From Ramicandelaber brevisporus (Eukaryota > Kickxellomycota > Ramicandelaberales > Ramicandelaberaceae): a stretch of 37,350 nucleotides of DNA. Shown here in pieces: positions 6,411 to 17,006 of the stretch. Under the pieces are notes generated by a model that did no database searches, had not been told where the DNA came from, and saw only the letters and a list, made by a program, of their open reading frames with translations. The translations under genes and the position numbers were made by a program. The first letter of the stretch is position 1; each line of letters opens with the position of its first letter. The stretch spans positions 1 to 37,350 of the forward strand of contig MU602880.1 in assembly GCA_025201865.1 (NCBI GenBank), read 5' to 3'.

Positions 6411-8756
6411 ATGAGTCGTCGTAATCGAGGACGTGGACGTGATCGTAGCAGAGACCGCAGCAGAGACCGCAGTCGTGAACGCTCGTACGGTGACTTGGAC
6501 CACCCAGATCGTTCAAGTCGCAACGATCGTGACCGCAGTTACAGAGCCCGCAGCCCTGATTTTAGACCTCGTCGTGGCCGTAGTCGTAGCCGCAGCCGCA
6601 GCCGCAGCCCGTCCCGGGGCTATGGTGGTGGTGGTGGCCGTGACCGTGACCGCGAGCGTGAACGAGGTAGCGGTGGCGGCGGTGGTGGTCGCAGACAGCG
6701 TGGTGACGGATACTATCCGACGTATAATGATGAACCAAACGACCGCGACCGCGACCGTGAACGTGACCGTGACCGCGACCGCGAAAGAGAGCGGGACCGG
6801 GAGCGAGACCGGGATCGTTATCGCAGTGGCAGCCGTGGCTTTGGTGGAGCGTCTCGTGAAGGTAGCCGTGCTGCCAGTCCAGACCGTGGCGGATCGTATC
6901 CACCATCAGCACCATCGAGTCGTTCAGCAGCAGTAGCAGGATCACCATATAAGAGTAGTAGCATTAGTAGTAATAGAAATAGTAGAGGTCAGGATAATAG
7001 AATGGAATTTGATAATTTGCAAACATTGATTAGTTCAAATGATGATGAGAATACCTATAATTATCGCCCAAGTAATAATGGAAATAATAATAGTTACAAC
7101 AACAATAATAATAGTAGTAACAGTAATAACAATGCGTCGGGACGTCAAGGTACTAGCGGTGGTCGCGGTGGATCGGGTGGCGATAAACAGCGCAGCCGTG
7201 CATATAACCCAGACTGGGATGTTCCGATTGGCCCGCCGTTGGTTGTTGATGAAGATGAGGAGCGAGAGATGCCCAGTGAAGCATCCAAAGTGTTTGTAGG
7301 TGCAATGCCAGTAGATTCAACGGTTGAAGGGTTAACAGATTACTTTAATCAGTTTGGCAAAGTCACAGAGGTTTTGATTATGAAAGACTTGAACACTGGA
7401 GTTCAGCGTGGATTTGGGTTTGTTACATTTACATCAATTAGAGCCATTGACAGAGTGTTGGCTGTATCCGAGCATCCTTATCGTGGAAAGAATCTAGATC
7501 CAAAGCCAGCTGTTCCAAAGATGTCTGCAGAGGCATTTAGACAGTATAGACATTCTCTTCAACAACAGCAGCAGAAGCAACAGCAAGAATTAAACGAGCA
7601 ATTAGTGGCAAGTGGTGTAGATCCAAATGTGGCTGCTGCGGCTTTGGCAGCGCCGTTGAACAAAACATTTGATCCTAAGAATCCTCCAAGATCTGGACTG
7701 GATTTGGTCATTTATAACGCAAACAGACGCAATCTGCCATTGGCCAATCCTCATGGAGCGACTGGATGTGAGTTACTGGGTATTACACAGCCCAAGCTAT
7801 TTGTTGGATCCATTCCACTTGATGCAACTCAGCAGGACGTAATTGACTATTTTAACCAATTTGGAGTCGTTCAGCAGTTTACAATCTCTATTGATAAGGT
7901 TAGTGGAAAATCTCGTGGTTATGGATTCTTAACCTATGACAATTTAGACTCTGTCGAAACAGTTTTAACTCGTGAATTGCTTTTTAGTGGAAGAGTCTTG
8001 GATGTGTCCCGAGCAATCTCTCGCGAACATAATCCGAACAACAGCAATCAACAGCAACAGCAGCACAATCAATACCAGCATCAGAATCAGCAGCAGCATA
8101 TACAGTATCAGCAGGGTGGTTATGGCGCTCAATATCCATATTCTGCCTATGGAGCTGGCACTGAAATGGATCCATATGCAGCTGCGTCTGCAGGACAGTA
8201 TGGATATGATTATTATGGAAACTATACTGGCTATAGTGCTGAGCAATATGGAGCTGGCGCCGAGGGTATGATTCCAGATCCAGCCCAGGTTTACTCAGTT
8301 GATGAATATGGATTTTGGACGGATCACGCTGGTAATTACCATCAGACTCCGGCCCCAATGATTGCTGCCGATCCATCCATGATCGCTACCTCTGCTGCCG
8401 CTGCAAGCGGTGTTTCTGCTGGCGCCGCTACTGCTGAAGAGGCGAATGGTGGACACGCTGTTGCCGCTGATGCCGCGGCAACTGCCACTACCGACGTCGC
8501 CACTAACGGTGCTGCTTCTACGAGTGCTTCAGGCGAGGCTTCCGCAGAAGCTGATCCATGGGAGAACTTCGACCCTGCTCCGTATGCAGCCGCCTATCCC
8601 AACTGGGATGAAATTGTCGAATATTACAAATCACAGCAGTGCAGCCAGAAGGATGCCTATTACTATGCTGTGCAGTACTTCACCGGTAACTATGATAGTG
8701 CCAATGGCGATCCAAATGGTGCTGCCGCTCCTGCCGCTGCCGCTAGTCAAGAATAA
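6411..8756 (+). CDS. RNA-binding protein: RS/RD-RE domain, two RRMs, Q- and A-rich tail
   Basis: 781 residues. Residues 1-150 are an arginine-rich domain with RS repeats (about 56-68) and alternating RD/RE repeats (about 111-140), a mixed-charge sequence typical of splicing and nuclear-speckle proteins. An Asn-rich stretch spans about 195-255. RRM1 (about 290-370) has RNP2 VFVGAM and RNP1 RGFGFVTF. RRM2 (about 460-540) has RNP2 LFVGSI and RNP1 RGYGFLTY. Both RRMs resemble the Hrp1/Musashi/DAZAP1 group, but the roughly 95-residue Gln/Ala-containing linker is much longer than usual there. A Gln/His-rich block, a Tyr/Gly-rich block and an Ala-rich segment follow. The end (YPNWDEIVEYYKSQQ) is better ordered. 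The likely role is pre-mRNA or 3'-end processing in the nucleus. The ATG opens straight into the RS domain. Confidence 0.9.
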   Translation: MSRRNRGRGRDRSRDRSRDRSRERSYGDLDHPDRSSRNDRDRSYRARSPDFRPRRGRSRSRSRSRSPSRGYGGGGGRDRDRERERGSGGGGGGRRQRGDGYYPTYNDEPNDRDRDRERDRDRDRERERDRERDRDRYRSGSRGFGGASREGSRAASPDRGGSYPPSAPSSRSAAVAGSPYKSSSISSNRNSRGQDNRMEFDNLQTLISSNDDENTYNYRPSNNGNNNSYNNNNNSSNSNNNASGRQGTSGGRGGSGGDKQRSRAYNPDWDVPIGPPLVVDEDEEREMPSEASKVFVGAMPVDSTVEGLTDYFNQFGKVTEVLIMKDLNTGVQRGFGFVTFTSIRAIDRVLAVSEHPYRGKNLDPKPAVPKMSAEAFRQYRHSLQQQQQKQQQELNEQLVASGVDPNVAAAALAAPLNKTFDPKNPPRSGLDLVIYNANRRNLPLANPHGATGCELLGITQPKLFVGSIPLDATQQDVIDYFNQFGVVQQFTISIDKVSGKSRGYGFLTYDNLDSVETVLTRELLFSGRVLDVSRAISREHNPNNSNQQQQQHNQYQHQNQQQHIQYQQGGYGAQYPYSAYGAGTEMDPYAAASAGQYGYDYYGNYTGYSAEQYGAGAEGMIPDPAQVYSVDEYGFWTDHAGNYHQTPAPMIAADPSMIATSAAAASGVSAGAATAEEANGGHAVAADAAATATTDVATNGAASTSASGEASAEADPWENFDPAPYAAAYPNWDEIVEYYKSQQCSQKDAYYYAVQYFTGNYDSANGDPNGAAAPAAAASQE

Positions 8757-9148
8757 GTGCCCGCTTTTAAAAGTCATACTTACTTCTCTCTTCTCTATCA
8801 GTTTAGGTGTTTTGTTTTTTAACTATCATAATACTATAATATGTAACTTCTCATCGGCGTTCGTGTTCTCATGCGCCAAGACAATGCTGTCCACGAAACA
8901 ATGACATTCATCTTCCATTTCAACACGTGGACACGCATTGTCGGATGATGGGACATAAATTATTTTTTGTACTGTCAGTGTGTCAACTAGCCGACTGGTT
9001 AGCCAGCCTCCCACTCTCCCAGTTTTGCCTGCCGTCTGTTGCTCTCCTCTGATACACTCATACACTCACAGCACCACCACGACCACCACCAGTACCACCA
9101 CCACAAGGCGAACAATCCTCCTCTTTTCTTTCCTTGCTTTGTTCTGGG
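8757..9148. other. Intergenic region between RRM and DENND6-like genes
   Basis: About 390 bp without a gene. The right end is the leader of the DENND6-like gene and contains a CCA-rich microsatellite-like stretch at about 9072-9110. The frame upstream of the ATG at 9149 begins only at a TTG, so it is not used as a start. Confidence 0.5.
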
Positions 9149-12100
9149 ATGCCGCTTGGATCAGCGCCTAATCCTGGCGCAGGTCGCAGTGTCAGCGCCA
9201 GCTTCCCTTCTTTTACTTCCTCTACTACCAACAGCAGTGGATCGTCAACTGCAACTGCAACTACAACTACAACTACAGGTAGACTACACGGGCTCAGTCC
9301 TCTGCCTCCTCATGCGCTTGCACGGTTCCGTCGGTGGGCACTCACTCTATGCGTGGCGACGTTTGATCTCGAGCTCGGCCCCTCAGTTGAAGGCTGCTAT
9401 CCACCGCTTGTATTATCGGACTCTGAGCAACATGCCATCAGCTTTGCAGCATTCCCAGATACAAACAGAGCTGCTGAATACGACACGGCCTATGCATCCA
9501 TGGTTAGACTGTGTCCTGATACCCTGAGACTCGCCAAGCTCCAACAGCAACAACACCAACAGCCGCATCAATATCAAGCATTGAATGAGCGACGATCACA
9601 AACTTCAATGGCAGCTACACCTTGGTTAGAAGATGATGATTCAATGGTGAGACAACACATGTCATCCACCAATGGCAACAATAGCAGCTCAGCTAGTAAT
9701 GGGAGCGCGGGACGCTCACAAATGTATCACATGTACGTGTTCTTCAGACAGCGTAAAGACGCATCAATCAAACGAGGCTATTTCCAAAAATCGCTCGTAA
9801 TCATCTCTGCATTGCCATTTACTGGATTGTTTTTGAGAATGGCTCGCGACTTGGGAAGACGCTACTTTGACCTTGGTCCATCTATCTTGGAAGCTGCCTG
9901 CCACAACATGGCGGCTTGGCCAAACCCACTCAAGCCAAACTCGTCTAGCAATAGAAATAGCCTGGTGCTGGGAACTTTGAGATTGGACTTGAATAGAAGG
10001 CGAGGAAGCGACGATAGTAATGCAAGCAGTAACAGTGCTGATGGCGACGCTAACATATTATCGAAGGAGAGCGATGTTGCTGAAACCTGGCTGGCTGCGA
10101 GACGGCAGAGGCATAAATCAGCAGCAGCGGTTACATTGACGCAGAAGAGCGATCCTAATTCGAATAAGGCGTATGTTGTGGAATTGCCCTTCATTGGATC
10201 AATATACAGCGTAGCGCTGCCTTCAGTCTCGGCAGCATTTGCAGGGCCATCCCCATCCTCATCGTCATCCTCTTCATCATCTTCATCCTCAATTACTCCA
10301 TCAACATTTGACAGTCAACTGTTAGAGACGAGTGGGTTGAATTTGGCGGAACTGAGTCCATCTACCCACATTTTGGCATCTGTAAGTGCGCTGGACGCTC
10401 TTGTTCGTGGAATGCGTGATGTGCTTGATAATTTGTGGCTATTGTGGGAACTTGTATTGTTAGCGGAGCCGATTGTCGTTGTGGCTGATGCACCAGCAGT
10501 TTGTAGCGAAGCCGTGTTGATTCTTGTGGATCTCATTAGACCGCTGCCATTCTGTGGAGATGTTCGGCCATATCTCACAATGCAAGATCCAGACATGCCA
10601 CTATTTGCTGGTCCAATGACAGGAGCAGGCTCAATGCTGATGCCGCCATCGCTCAGTTCAAGTGCAGCAAGCTCTGGCACGGCTTCGTCCAAGCGAGTGC
10701 TGCATGTTCTTCCAGGCACGATTGTTGGCGTGTCGAATCCATACCTGTCTCAAGTTTTAGCACATTGGCCACATGTGCTCAGATTAAGCAAGTCTCGTGC
10801 AACTGCAGCCTCGGCACCTTCTGTGACCGGTTCATCAGTGTACAGCAGTAGTGGAAGTGGCGCTGACGATGGCAGTGTCAATGAAGCATTGATTATTGGA
10901 CTGAGAACGAAGAGGAAGCCAGTGATTTCAAAGGACAAGCGACTGCTGGATTCCATTGCTGCCGGCCTCGCACATGGCGCCCCGCCTGCATTTGTGCTGA
11001 ACAACATGTTGCGAAGACATTTCCACGATTTGACTGCAAAGTTCCTGGCTCCACTCGATGGGTACTTTGAAACTCTCCTGCCTCAGCCAAAGTCTACACC
11101 GAGCGTACCAGTGTCAACCTCAAGTGCGTCATGGTCATCTCGGCTGTTCCGAGGATTTGGCGGGAATGCATCTCCACAGCAACCACCTGCATCTTCCCCG
11201 TTGGCAGCTGGGCTTAAGCCGTTTAGACAAGATGAGTTTATGAAGTATTTGGCCGACAAGGGCTTTGGCACATTGCCTGTTCGAAGCAGTGTTGGCACTT
11301 CCGCTGAACAAGCGGCTCAGGGACTGTACAAGCAGTTTATGACCAGTAGACATTTTGGAGCATGGCTGCAGATGCGAACAGCAAAGGCTGAAGATGACAT
11401 GCAGCAAGTCGAGCGCCAGTACTTGTGCGATGTGGACATTGATAACTGGCTTGCCGGTGGACCTGGAGTGTCTCCAAATGGCACTGTTCAATCCCAAGCT
11501 CATCCTCAGCCTCAAGCTCAACCCCAGCCGCAGTCTGTTACTGTGAATCGATCATTCACTGGCCCAGCTTTTGCACAGCCTGCAGTTGCCGTCACTGGTG
11601 GTGCATCATCTCCTCCCGTCTCTACGAACAGCACTCCGGCCATGTCTCCACGAGTTCTCGCTCAGAATCCAGCTTCAATATCAAGCAACACCTCAGCCGT
11701 TGGCATTCATTCAACCCTGATTGCCGGCATGCTGGGAAGCAACCCTGCCGGCGGTTCAACCAGCAGCAACCTCCATCATGTATCTCCACAGCCTCTCCCT
11801 TCTAATCTCTCACTATCCAAGGCATCCTCGCCGCTCTCAATTCCACCTCCTCTCGCCTTGGCTTCGCTTCCATCCATTCGATCATCCGCAGTGTCAGTTG
11901 TCCATCACAGCCAGCGATCTAGTCCATATTCAAGCAACAGCACCACACCCACTCGCCCAAATATCTATGTCATGCAGTCCTCTCCAGTCAGTGCTGGTCT
12001 CGCCATCAGTCAGCAAAATAGCCACCACAGCCACCACAGCGGCCACCATCGACGTCGACCATCAACACCAGGCAGCGCAGGATTTACTATGGACTCTACT

Positions 12101-12334
12101 GATGAGTATGCTCCAGTTGGTAGCGGTCCAATCCCTGCTCTGCCATCGCTTCGTCCGCGTCGTAGTGCCCAAGAGATTTCCTCAATGATTTCGAGAGTCA
12201 AAGGTGAATTGGCTCGAGATGAAACGCATCGACGATCAAGATCAAGGGGCACCACTGGCGAGTTGATGCCATTGACCGAAACACAGCGAGCAAAGTTAAA
12301 GTCTCATGTCACAACGTTACAGAAGGAGCTCTAA
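9149..12334 (+). CDS. DENND6: DENND6 (FAM116)-like DENN-domain Rab guanine-nucleotide exchange factor
   Basis: 1061 residues. The uDENN start is at about 59-100 (LTLCVATFDLELGPSVEGCYPP), a central DENN block at about 197-250 (YVFFRQRKDASIKRGYFQKS and EAACHNMAAWP), then LWLLWELVLLAEPIVV (about 430) and IVGVSNPYLSQVLAHWPH (about 525), all in DENND6 order. Family members activate endosomal Rabs (Rab14 in animals) and are usually near 600 residues. The extra length comes from low-complexity insertions, including a poly-Ser run inside the DENN domain (about 368-381), and from a Ser/Pro/His-rich tail (about 780-1010) ending in a short charged helix. The first true ATG is at 9149; the frame is open a little further upstream only through a TTG. 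Membrane-traffic function is inferred from family. Confidence 0.9.
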   Translation: MPLGSAPNPGAGRSVSASFPSFTSSTTNSSGSSTATATTTTTTGRLHGLSPLPPHALARFRRWALTLCVATFDLELGPSVEGCYPPLVLSDSEQHAISFAAFPDTNRAAEYDTAYASMVRLCPDTLRLAKLQQQQHQQPHQYQALNERRSQTSMAATPWLEDDDSMVRQHMSSTNGNNSSSASNGSAGRSQMYHMYVFFRQRKDASIKRGYFQKSLVIISALPFTGLFLRMARDLGRRYFDLGPSILEAACHNMAAWPNPLKPNSSSNRNSLVLGTLRLDLNRRRGSDDSNASSNSADGDANILSKESDVAETWLAARRQRHKSAAAVTLTQKSDPNSNKAYVVELPFIGSIYSVALPSVSAAFAGPSPSSSSSSSSSSSSITPSTFDSQLLETSGLNLAELSPSTHILASVSALDALVRGMRDVLDNLWLLWELVLLAEPIVVVADAPAVCSEAVLILVDLIRPLPFCGDVRPYLTMQDPDMPLFAGPMTGAGSMLMPPSLSSSAASSGTASSKRVLHVLPGTIVGVSNPYLSQVLAHWPHVLRLSKSRATAASAPSVTGSSVYSSSGSGADDGSVNEALIIGLRTKRKPVISKDKRLLDSIAAGLAHGAPPAFVLNNMLRRHFHDLTAKFLAPLDGYFETLLPQPKSTPSVPVSTSSASWSSRLFRGFGGNASPQQPPASSPLAAGLKPFRQDEFMKYLADKGFGTLPVRSSVGTSAEQAAQGLYKQFMTSRHFGAWLQMRTAKAEDDMQQVERQYLCDVDIDNWLAGGPGVSPNGTVQSQAHPQPQAQPQPQSVTVNRSFTGPAFAQPAVAVTGGASSPPVSTNSTPAMSPRVLAQNPASISSNTSAVGIHSTLIAGMLGSNPAGGSTSSNLHHVSPQPLPSNLSLSKASSPLSIPPPLALASLPSIRSSAVSVVHHSQRSSPYSSNSTTPTRPNIYVMQSSPVSAGLAISQQNSHHSHHSGHHRRRPSTPGSAGFTMDSTDEYAPVGSGPIPALPSLRPRRSAQEISSMISRVKGELARDETHRRSRSRGTTGELMPLTETQRAKLKSHVTTLQKEL

Positions 12335-12460
12335 TCAACACTCTTAATGTTATGTGTACAATCTTGTTTTTTTACTTTTTCTTTTACAAAATAGATGAAA
12401 TGAATCATGTTTGATGAAACAGTTAGATGTTACATGTGAGATTAACTTAACGCTGAATGT

Positions 12461-13528
12461 TTACTTCTGACAATCAACATCACGAAGTGCACCGTGCATC
12501 TTCAATGCCTTTACAACTTGATCAGAATCCAGCTGGCTGCTTAACCTGCTTGTAAATCTTGAAGATGAACCTCGTCTCATCGAATCGTCTTCGTCATCGC
12601 CGGAGTTCTTCTCAATCATTTCGTGGAATCGCACAAATGTGTTGACGACTTTGCCTGCTCTGTAGACAATGATAGTTGGATATGCCAATGGATCCTTATA
12701 TCCAACGGCACTGGCTGACACCGACATGAACTTGATCAGTGGATACTGCTGAGCCACTTGATGCCGTACACACGAATCGAGCTTGACACAATGAGCATTT
12801 TGAGGGTCATGAAGTAAGACAACAACGGTCGATTCCGATGGCTCCATATCGATTGCATCGGCATAATCCTGCGCAGATACATCTACCATTCTGCCAAACA
12901 CTTTGGATGGACCCTTCACCATGGACTGCTCCTTGAGTTGATACTGTAGCTGTTCCAGCTCTTGAAGTCGCTTCGCAGCATATTCTCGCATAAACTCACC
13001 ATCGTCAATATCCAAGTCATCCAAGTCATCCAAATCGTCCAAGTCGTCCAACTCGTCACTGGCATTACCGCTTCCACTGCCACCGATGACAATCTGTGCA
13101 TTCCGGTCATATGTTTCCTTATCCTTTTCGTCGTCCTCCTTCGTCCACATTGTTCTATTCGCATCAACATCACCACTGCTGTCACCTGCTCGAGAAGCTG
13201 CTGCATATGGTGCTCTTTCCATCATTTGTCTTCTCTGCTCCTCTCTTTGTGCACTGGCCGCCTCTGCCACCATTTTGCGATGGTGCTTGTAGTCTGCTAG
13301 CACACCTCGCACTCCAGTCTGTGGTCCGCCGTCGCGTCGTGGCTGATCCATGCCAAACGGCAGCTGATTGTCAGCAGCATCTCGGAGATCTCTCGCCTCG
13401 ACTGTGCGCCAGTGTTCGTCGTCTCTGCCAGGCCCATCGTCAGCCTCGTTTAAAGCAGCGCGCGTGCGCTCCTCAACAGACTCGTCGGCTTCACGAGGGT
13501 TCAAAAAGAACTGTTCGAGGCTGCTCAT
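12461..13528 (-). CDS. PDCL: Phosducin-like protein (PhLP1 type)
   Basis: 355 residues. The ATG at 13528 opens MSSLEQFFLNP; a longer upstream frame is not conserved-looking and was not used. The motif GPQTGVRGVLADYK at about 67-80 matches the G-P-x-x-G-V signature of phosducins, followed by QREEQRRQM. A Leu/Asp repeat (DDLDDLDDLDD) precedes the helix DGEFMREYAAKRLQELEQ. The C-terminal thioredoxin fold starts at SKVFGRMVDV and contains VVVLLHD, LIKFMSVSAS and the cis-Pro region YPTIIVY. PhLP1 works with the CCT chaperonin to assemble G-beta-gamma dimers. The gene is divergent from the PAK gene across 1.3 kb and convergent with the DENND6-like gene (126 bp apart). The 9-bp repeats coding the Asp tract are at about 13005-13055. 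Confidence 0.88.
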   Translation of the reverse strand: MSSLEQFFLNPREADESVEERTRAALNEADDGPGRDDEHWRTVEARDLRDAADNQLPFGMDQPRRDGGPQTGVRGVLADYKHHRKMVAEAASAQREEQRRQMMERAPYAAASRAGDSSGDVDANRTMWTKEDDEKDKETYDRNAQIVIGGSGSGNASDELDDLDDLDDLDDLDIDDGEFMREYAAKRLQELEQLQYQLKEQSMVKGPSKVFGRMVDVSAQDYADAIDMEPSESTVVVLLHDPQNAHCVKLDSCVRHQVAQQYPLIKFMSVSASAVGYKDPLAYPTIIVYRAGKVVNTFVRFHEMIEKNSGDDEDDSMRRGSSSRFTSRLSSQLDSDQVVKALKMHGALRDVDCQK

Positions 13529-14367
13529 TATTGTATAACTGTCGGAGTTTTGGTTTTGTTTTAGAAAGAAAGAAAGAAGGAAATCAGTGTCGATATTAAG
13601 CGAATCACATAAACTCATCATCAAACCAACCCCAAATCCATCTGCGTTCTTTGTTGCTCACTATGACAAAGAAACCACATCCACAACAGTAGGCATTTCC
13701 TCTTTCAGGATAACTCCAGCGCTGTCCTTTTTCTCTTTCTCTTTCATTCTCTGTGCCTTTCTCTGCTTCTCTGCTTCTCGCCTTCTCGCTTGATCGGCAT
13801 CACACGCACCGTCAAAAAGAGAGAGAAATCATCCTCTTTCCTCCCCTTCCTCCCTTGATAGTAGGCATTGTCAAATCCTGGAACTACACTCATTACGCTC
13901 TGATCATACTGCGCTGTGCAACATTTTCCCCTTTGTTCCTCCTCACTTGCCTTCACATCCCCCACGTGTTGTCACGGCATCCTGACTTTCTTTCGGGCCG
14001 ATTCCATCCACACATCCACACACACATTCATACACACTCACAAACACACATAGGCATCCACACACTCATACTCGGGGATTCTTGCAATTCTCTTTCTGCT
14101 TTGACACTGCGAGTACATCGTACTTTTTCGCCCTGCTTTCTTTCTTTCCTTTCCTTTCAATAGTAACATTAGTGGCTAGTGGTGGCTGTGTAAGCGTCGC
14201 TGCTATACGGGATTAGTGACAACTCTGTTTGTTGTAGCAACAGCCATCAAGGTACACGGTCCAAACTTCCCAACATTTCTTGCCACACACCCCCGTTTCA
14301 GCTCTCTCGACAGCCGCCTTCTGCACACACACACACGCACGCACGCAGAGAAAACAGCTCCGCCCTT

Positions 14368-14406
14368 TTCTTGCACCGCCTTCTTGCACCGCCTTCTTGC
14401 ACCGCC
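14368..14406. repeat. Three exact 13-bp tandem repeats
   Basis: The unit TTCTTGCACCGCC occurs at 14368-14380, 14381-14393 and 14394-14406. It is followed by a partial fourth copy (TTTTTTGCACC, 14407-14417). It lies in the divergent promoter, about 430 bp before the PAK start. Confidence 0.92.
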
Positions 14407-14748
14407 TTTTTTGCACCTTCTTCATTTCTTCCTCCAGAGCACGCTGCGATTGTATTCCCCTCTTTCCAGCTTTCTGACACTGCCAACGTTCTTTGAGCAC
14501 CTTCATCCGACAGACGAAGCGAAAGCGAACAACAAGCAGCGGACAGCAACAAACAGCGAACTCCTCAAGAGGTTTATTCTGTTACGAGTTTTCTTGGACA
14601 GCGATCGGTGGTGCACTTGCCCTCTTCTCCACTTTGGTGCCCTCTTCTCTCTGTATTGTGCATATAGTCCCAGTTCACCTTTTTGACTAGTAAACTGAAC
14701 ATCAACACACTACAGCGCAACACAGCACAGTACAGCTCAGTCCAGCAC

Positions 14749-14752
14749 AACA

Positions 14753-14806
<54 letters not shown>

Positions 14807-14808
14807 GC
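14749..14808. repeat. 15-bp CAG/CAA minisatellite in PAK leader
   Basis: A unit reading AACAGCAACAGCAGC is repeated about four times with period 15, ending about 30 bp before the PAK start. An in-frame TGA at 14823-14825 separates it from the start codon, so it is untranslated in that frame. On the other strand it reads as poly-Leu, which is not a gene. Confidence 0.85.
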
Positions 14809-14837
14809 TGACAGTTCAACAGTGACGCAGGCGAGAG

Positions 14838-17006
14838 ATGTCGACAATTGTTAAACGCGGCTATCTCAGCTTTAAAGAAGATGGGCTGCGTGGGCTGATT
14901 TGGTCACGAAAGTTCACAGTACTAAGAGACCAAACATTGACATTGCACAAGAATGAACAAACGTATCAGGCAGCAGCCATTATATTTTTGAATGAAGTCA
15001 TTGGAGTGGACCGTAGCAGCGCGAGAGGATACTTGATGGTTATTCGTACCAAAGACAAGGAGTTCCATTTAAAGTGCGAGTCTGATGAAGAGCTCTACTC
15101 GTGGATGGATTTAATCCGTGAACGATGCAAGGGCATTACAACTGTGTCCAGACCAACTGGCTTCCAGCATAACATCCATGTAGATTTCGATCCAATGCGC
15201 GGCACTTATACTGGTTTGCCTGATCAATGGGCCAGATTACTGCACAAATCTGCAATCTCTGAGGAAGACTACAAGAAGGACCCTCAGACTGTAATGGAGG
15301 TGCTTAACTTCTACACTAGCAACGCTGATTCCATGAATAATCCCAATGGCAAGCCTGCTGGAAACAATGCTCCTCCTGTTCCACCTCTCCCACCTAACCT
15401 GATTGGCAACCAGCCGCCTCCACCAGTCCCACCTGGCCGTCCTGCTCTGATTGGTCATCCACCAGCGCCACTCCCACATCACATGCAGCAACACCAGCAC
15501 CAACACCAACACCAACCCCCATACCCTGGTGCACCACCTGGTCAATATGGAACTCCTCCTCCTCCACCACAACCACTGTCTCACCATCACCAACAACATC
15601 AGCAGCAGTGGGGCGGCCAACAGCGTCCACAAATCAGTGCTCCATATGTGCCATCTACCGCTGCTGAGCCACCAAAACTTCCAGAGTACACTCCAGCACC
15701 ACCTCTGCAGTTTGGTGGCGGCGGTTCTGCACCTCCTCCACCGCCTCCAAAACCAGTCGGTGGATTCACATTGCCCAGTCAAAAGTATGATCCAAAGGTA
15801 TCTGAGCTGACCAATAAGATGCAAAATGCACAGCTTGATGCATTCAAGAAGACTGCAGCCCCTCCACAGCCACCACAAATAGTTCACGCACCACCATCCA
15901 TTTCTGGATCTGGCTCTGGCTCAGCATCATCATCCACAACCACTCTTGCACAGCTGAATGGATCCAGTGCATCCATCAATCAACAGCAGTCGTCAATTGA
16001 CTCTGGACATCAGACTCTGTTTGGAGGCATGAGTGGCACTCCTCCGCCGCAGTCCTCATCAGATCAGGCACGCACTGAAGCAGAGATACTAAAGGCCAAG
16101 AAGGAGGCTAGATTATCCAAAATGTCAGATGCCCAGTTGATGCAAAAGCTGAAGTCAATTGCATCGCGTGAAGATCCAAAATCACTTTATTCTAAAATCA
16201 AAAAGGTTGGACAAGGTGCATCTGGAAGTGTATTTGTAGCGCGCTCACTGGTTACTCACAAGAAGGTTGCAATTAAGCAGATTGACATGTCGCTTCAGCC
16301 ACGTAAGGAATTGCTAGTTAATGAAATTCTGGTAATGAAAGAGTCACGCCATCCAAACGTGGTTAACTACATTGAGTCATTCTTGGTTGGTGCATCTGAA
16401 TTGTGGGTGGTTATGGAATATATGGAAGGAGGTCCACTGACCGATGTTATCGATAACAACTCACTCTCTGAGTCTCAAATCGCCACTGTTTGTCGTGAAG
16501 TTGCCAAGGGTCTCCAGCACCTGCATTCTCAGAATATCATCCATCGTGATATCAAATCCGATAACATTCTATTGGGACTGGATGGCCAGGTTAAAATCAT
16601 CGATTTTGGATTTGCTGCACGACTGGCCGAGCCTTCCTCAAAGCGTGCTACAATGGTTGGCACTCCATATTGGATGGCTCCAGAGGTTGTCAGATGTCGT
16701 CCGTATGGCCCCAAGGTTGATGTCTGGTCGCTCGGTATTATGGCCATTGAAATGATTGAAGCTGAACCTCCTTATCTCGATGAAGAACCACTCAAAGCGC
16801 TGTATTTGATTGCTACCAATGGTACACCTGCACTGAAGAAGCCAGAGTTATTAAGCCGTGAGCTCAAGAGTTTCCTTGCCGAATGCCTGTGCGTTGATGT
16901 ACAGTCTCGTGCTACAGTTGCTGAATTGCAACAACATCGGTTCCTGTTGAAAGCTGGTCCAATTACCGACTTGACTCCATTGTTTAATTTTAAGAACAAA
17001 TCGTAA
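14838..17006 (+). CDS. CLA4: Cla4-type PAK kinase (PH-CRIB-STE20 kinase)
   Basis: 722 residues. A PH domain (about 3-97, starting [13 protein letters not shown]) binds phosphoinositides. The CRIB motif at about 104-120 ([16 protein letters not shown]-like: [15 protein letters not shown]) binds GTP-loaded Cdc42/Rac, followed by the autoinhibitory segment. A Pro/Gln/His-rich linker (about 165-440) has several poly-Pro SH3-ligand-like sites. The kinase domain (about 450-708) has the glycine loop [15 protein letters not shown] lysine, catalytic HRDIKSDN (about 568), IDFGFAA metal-binding DFG and GTPYWMAPE activation loop. All catalytic residues are present. PH plus CRIB plus STE20 kinase in this order is the fungal Cla4/Pak2 architecture, acting in polarity, septin organisation and mitotic exit. 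The single ATG follows the CAG/CAA-rich leader. Confidence 0.96.
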   Translation: MSTIVKRGYLSFKEDGLRGLIWSRKFTVLRDQTLTLHKNEQTYQAAAIIFLNEVIGVDRSSARGYLMVIRTKDKEFHLKCESDEELYSWMDLIRERCKGITTVSRPTGFQHNIHVDFDPMRGTYTGLPDQWARLLHKSAISEEDYKKDPQTVMEVLNFYTSNADSMNNPNGKPAGNNAPPVPPLPPNLIGNQPPPPVPPGRPALIGHPPAPLPHHMQQHQHQHQHQPPYPGAPPGQYGTPPPPPQPLSHHHQQHQQQWGGQQRPQISAPYVPSTAAEPPKLPEYTPAPPLQFGGGGSAPPPPPPKPVGGFTLPSQKYDPKVSELTNKMQNAQLDAFKKTAAPPQPPQIVHAPPSISGSGSGSASSSTTTLAQLNGSSASINQQQSSIDSGHQTLFGGMSGTPPPQSSSDQARTEAEILKAKKEARLSKMSDAQLMQKLKSIASREDPKSLYSKIKKVGQGASGSVFVARSLVTHKKVAIKQIDMSLQPRKELLVNEILVMKESRHPNVVNYIESFLVGASELWVVMEYMEGGPLTDVIDNNSLSESQIATVCREVAKGLQHLHSQNIIHRDIKSDNILLGLDGQVKIIDFGFAARLAEPSSKRATMVGTPYWMAPEVVRCRPYGPKVDVWSLGIMAIEMIEAEPPYLDEEPLKALYLIATNGTPALKKPELLSRELKSFLAECLCVDVQSRATVAELQQHRFLLKAGPITDLTPLFNFKNKS

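Larger units (their letters stand above)
13529..14837. other. Divergent promoter region rich in simple repeats
   Basis: 1.3 kb between head-to-head phosducin-like and PAK genes. It contains CA-rich tracts (about 14010-14075 and 14325-14348), CTTT/CCTTT pyrimidine runs, three exact 13-bp repeats (14368-14406) and a 15-bp CAG/CAA repeat just before the PAK start. Open frames in it (both strands) are low-complexity Leu-, Ser- or Arg-rich readings of these repeats. No RNA gene or transposon remnant is recognised. Confidence 0.6.

Noticed and set aside
6433-6936. 167-codon frame inside the RS domain
   Set aside because: Val/Ala/Thr-rich out-of-frame reading of the Arg-Ser/Arg-Asp repeats; the other frame has RRMs.
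14574-14819. Minus-strand poly-Leu frame
   Set aside because: Translation of the CAG/CAA minisatellite in the PAK leader.
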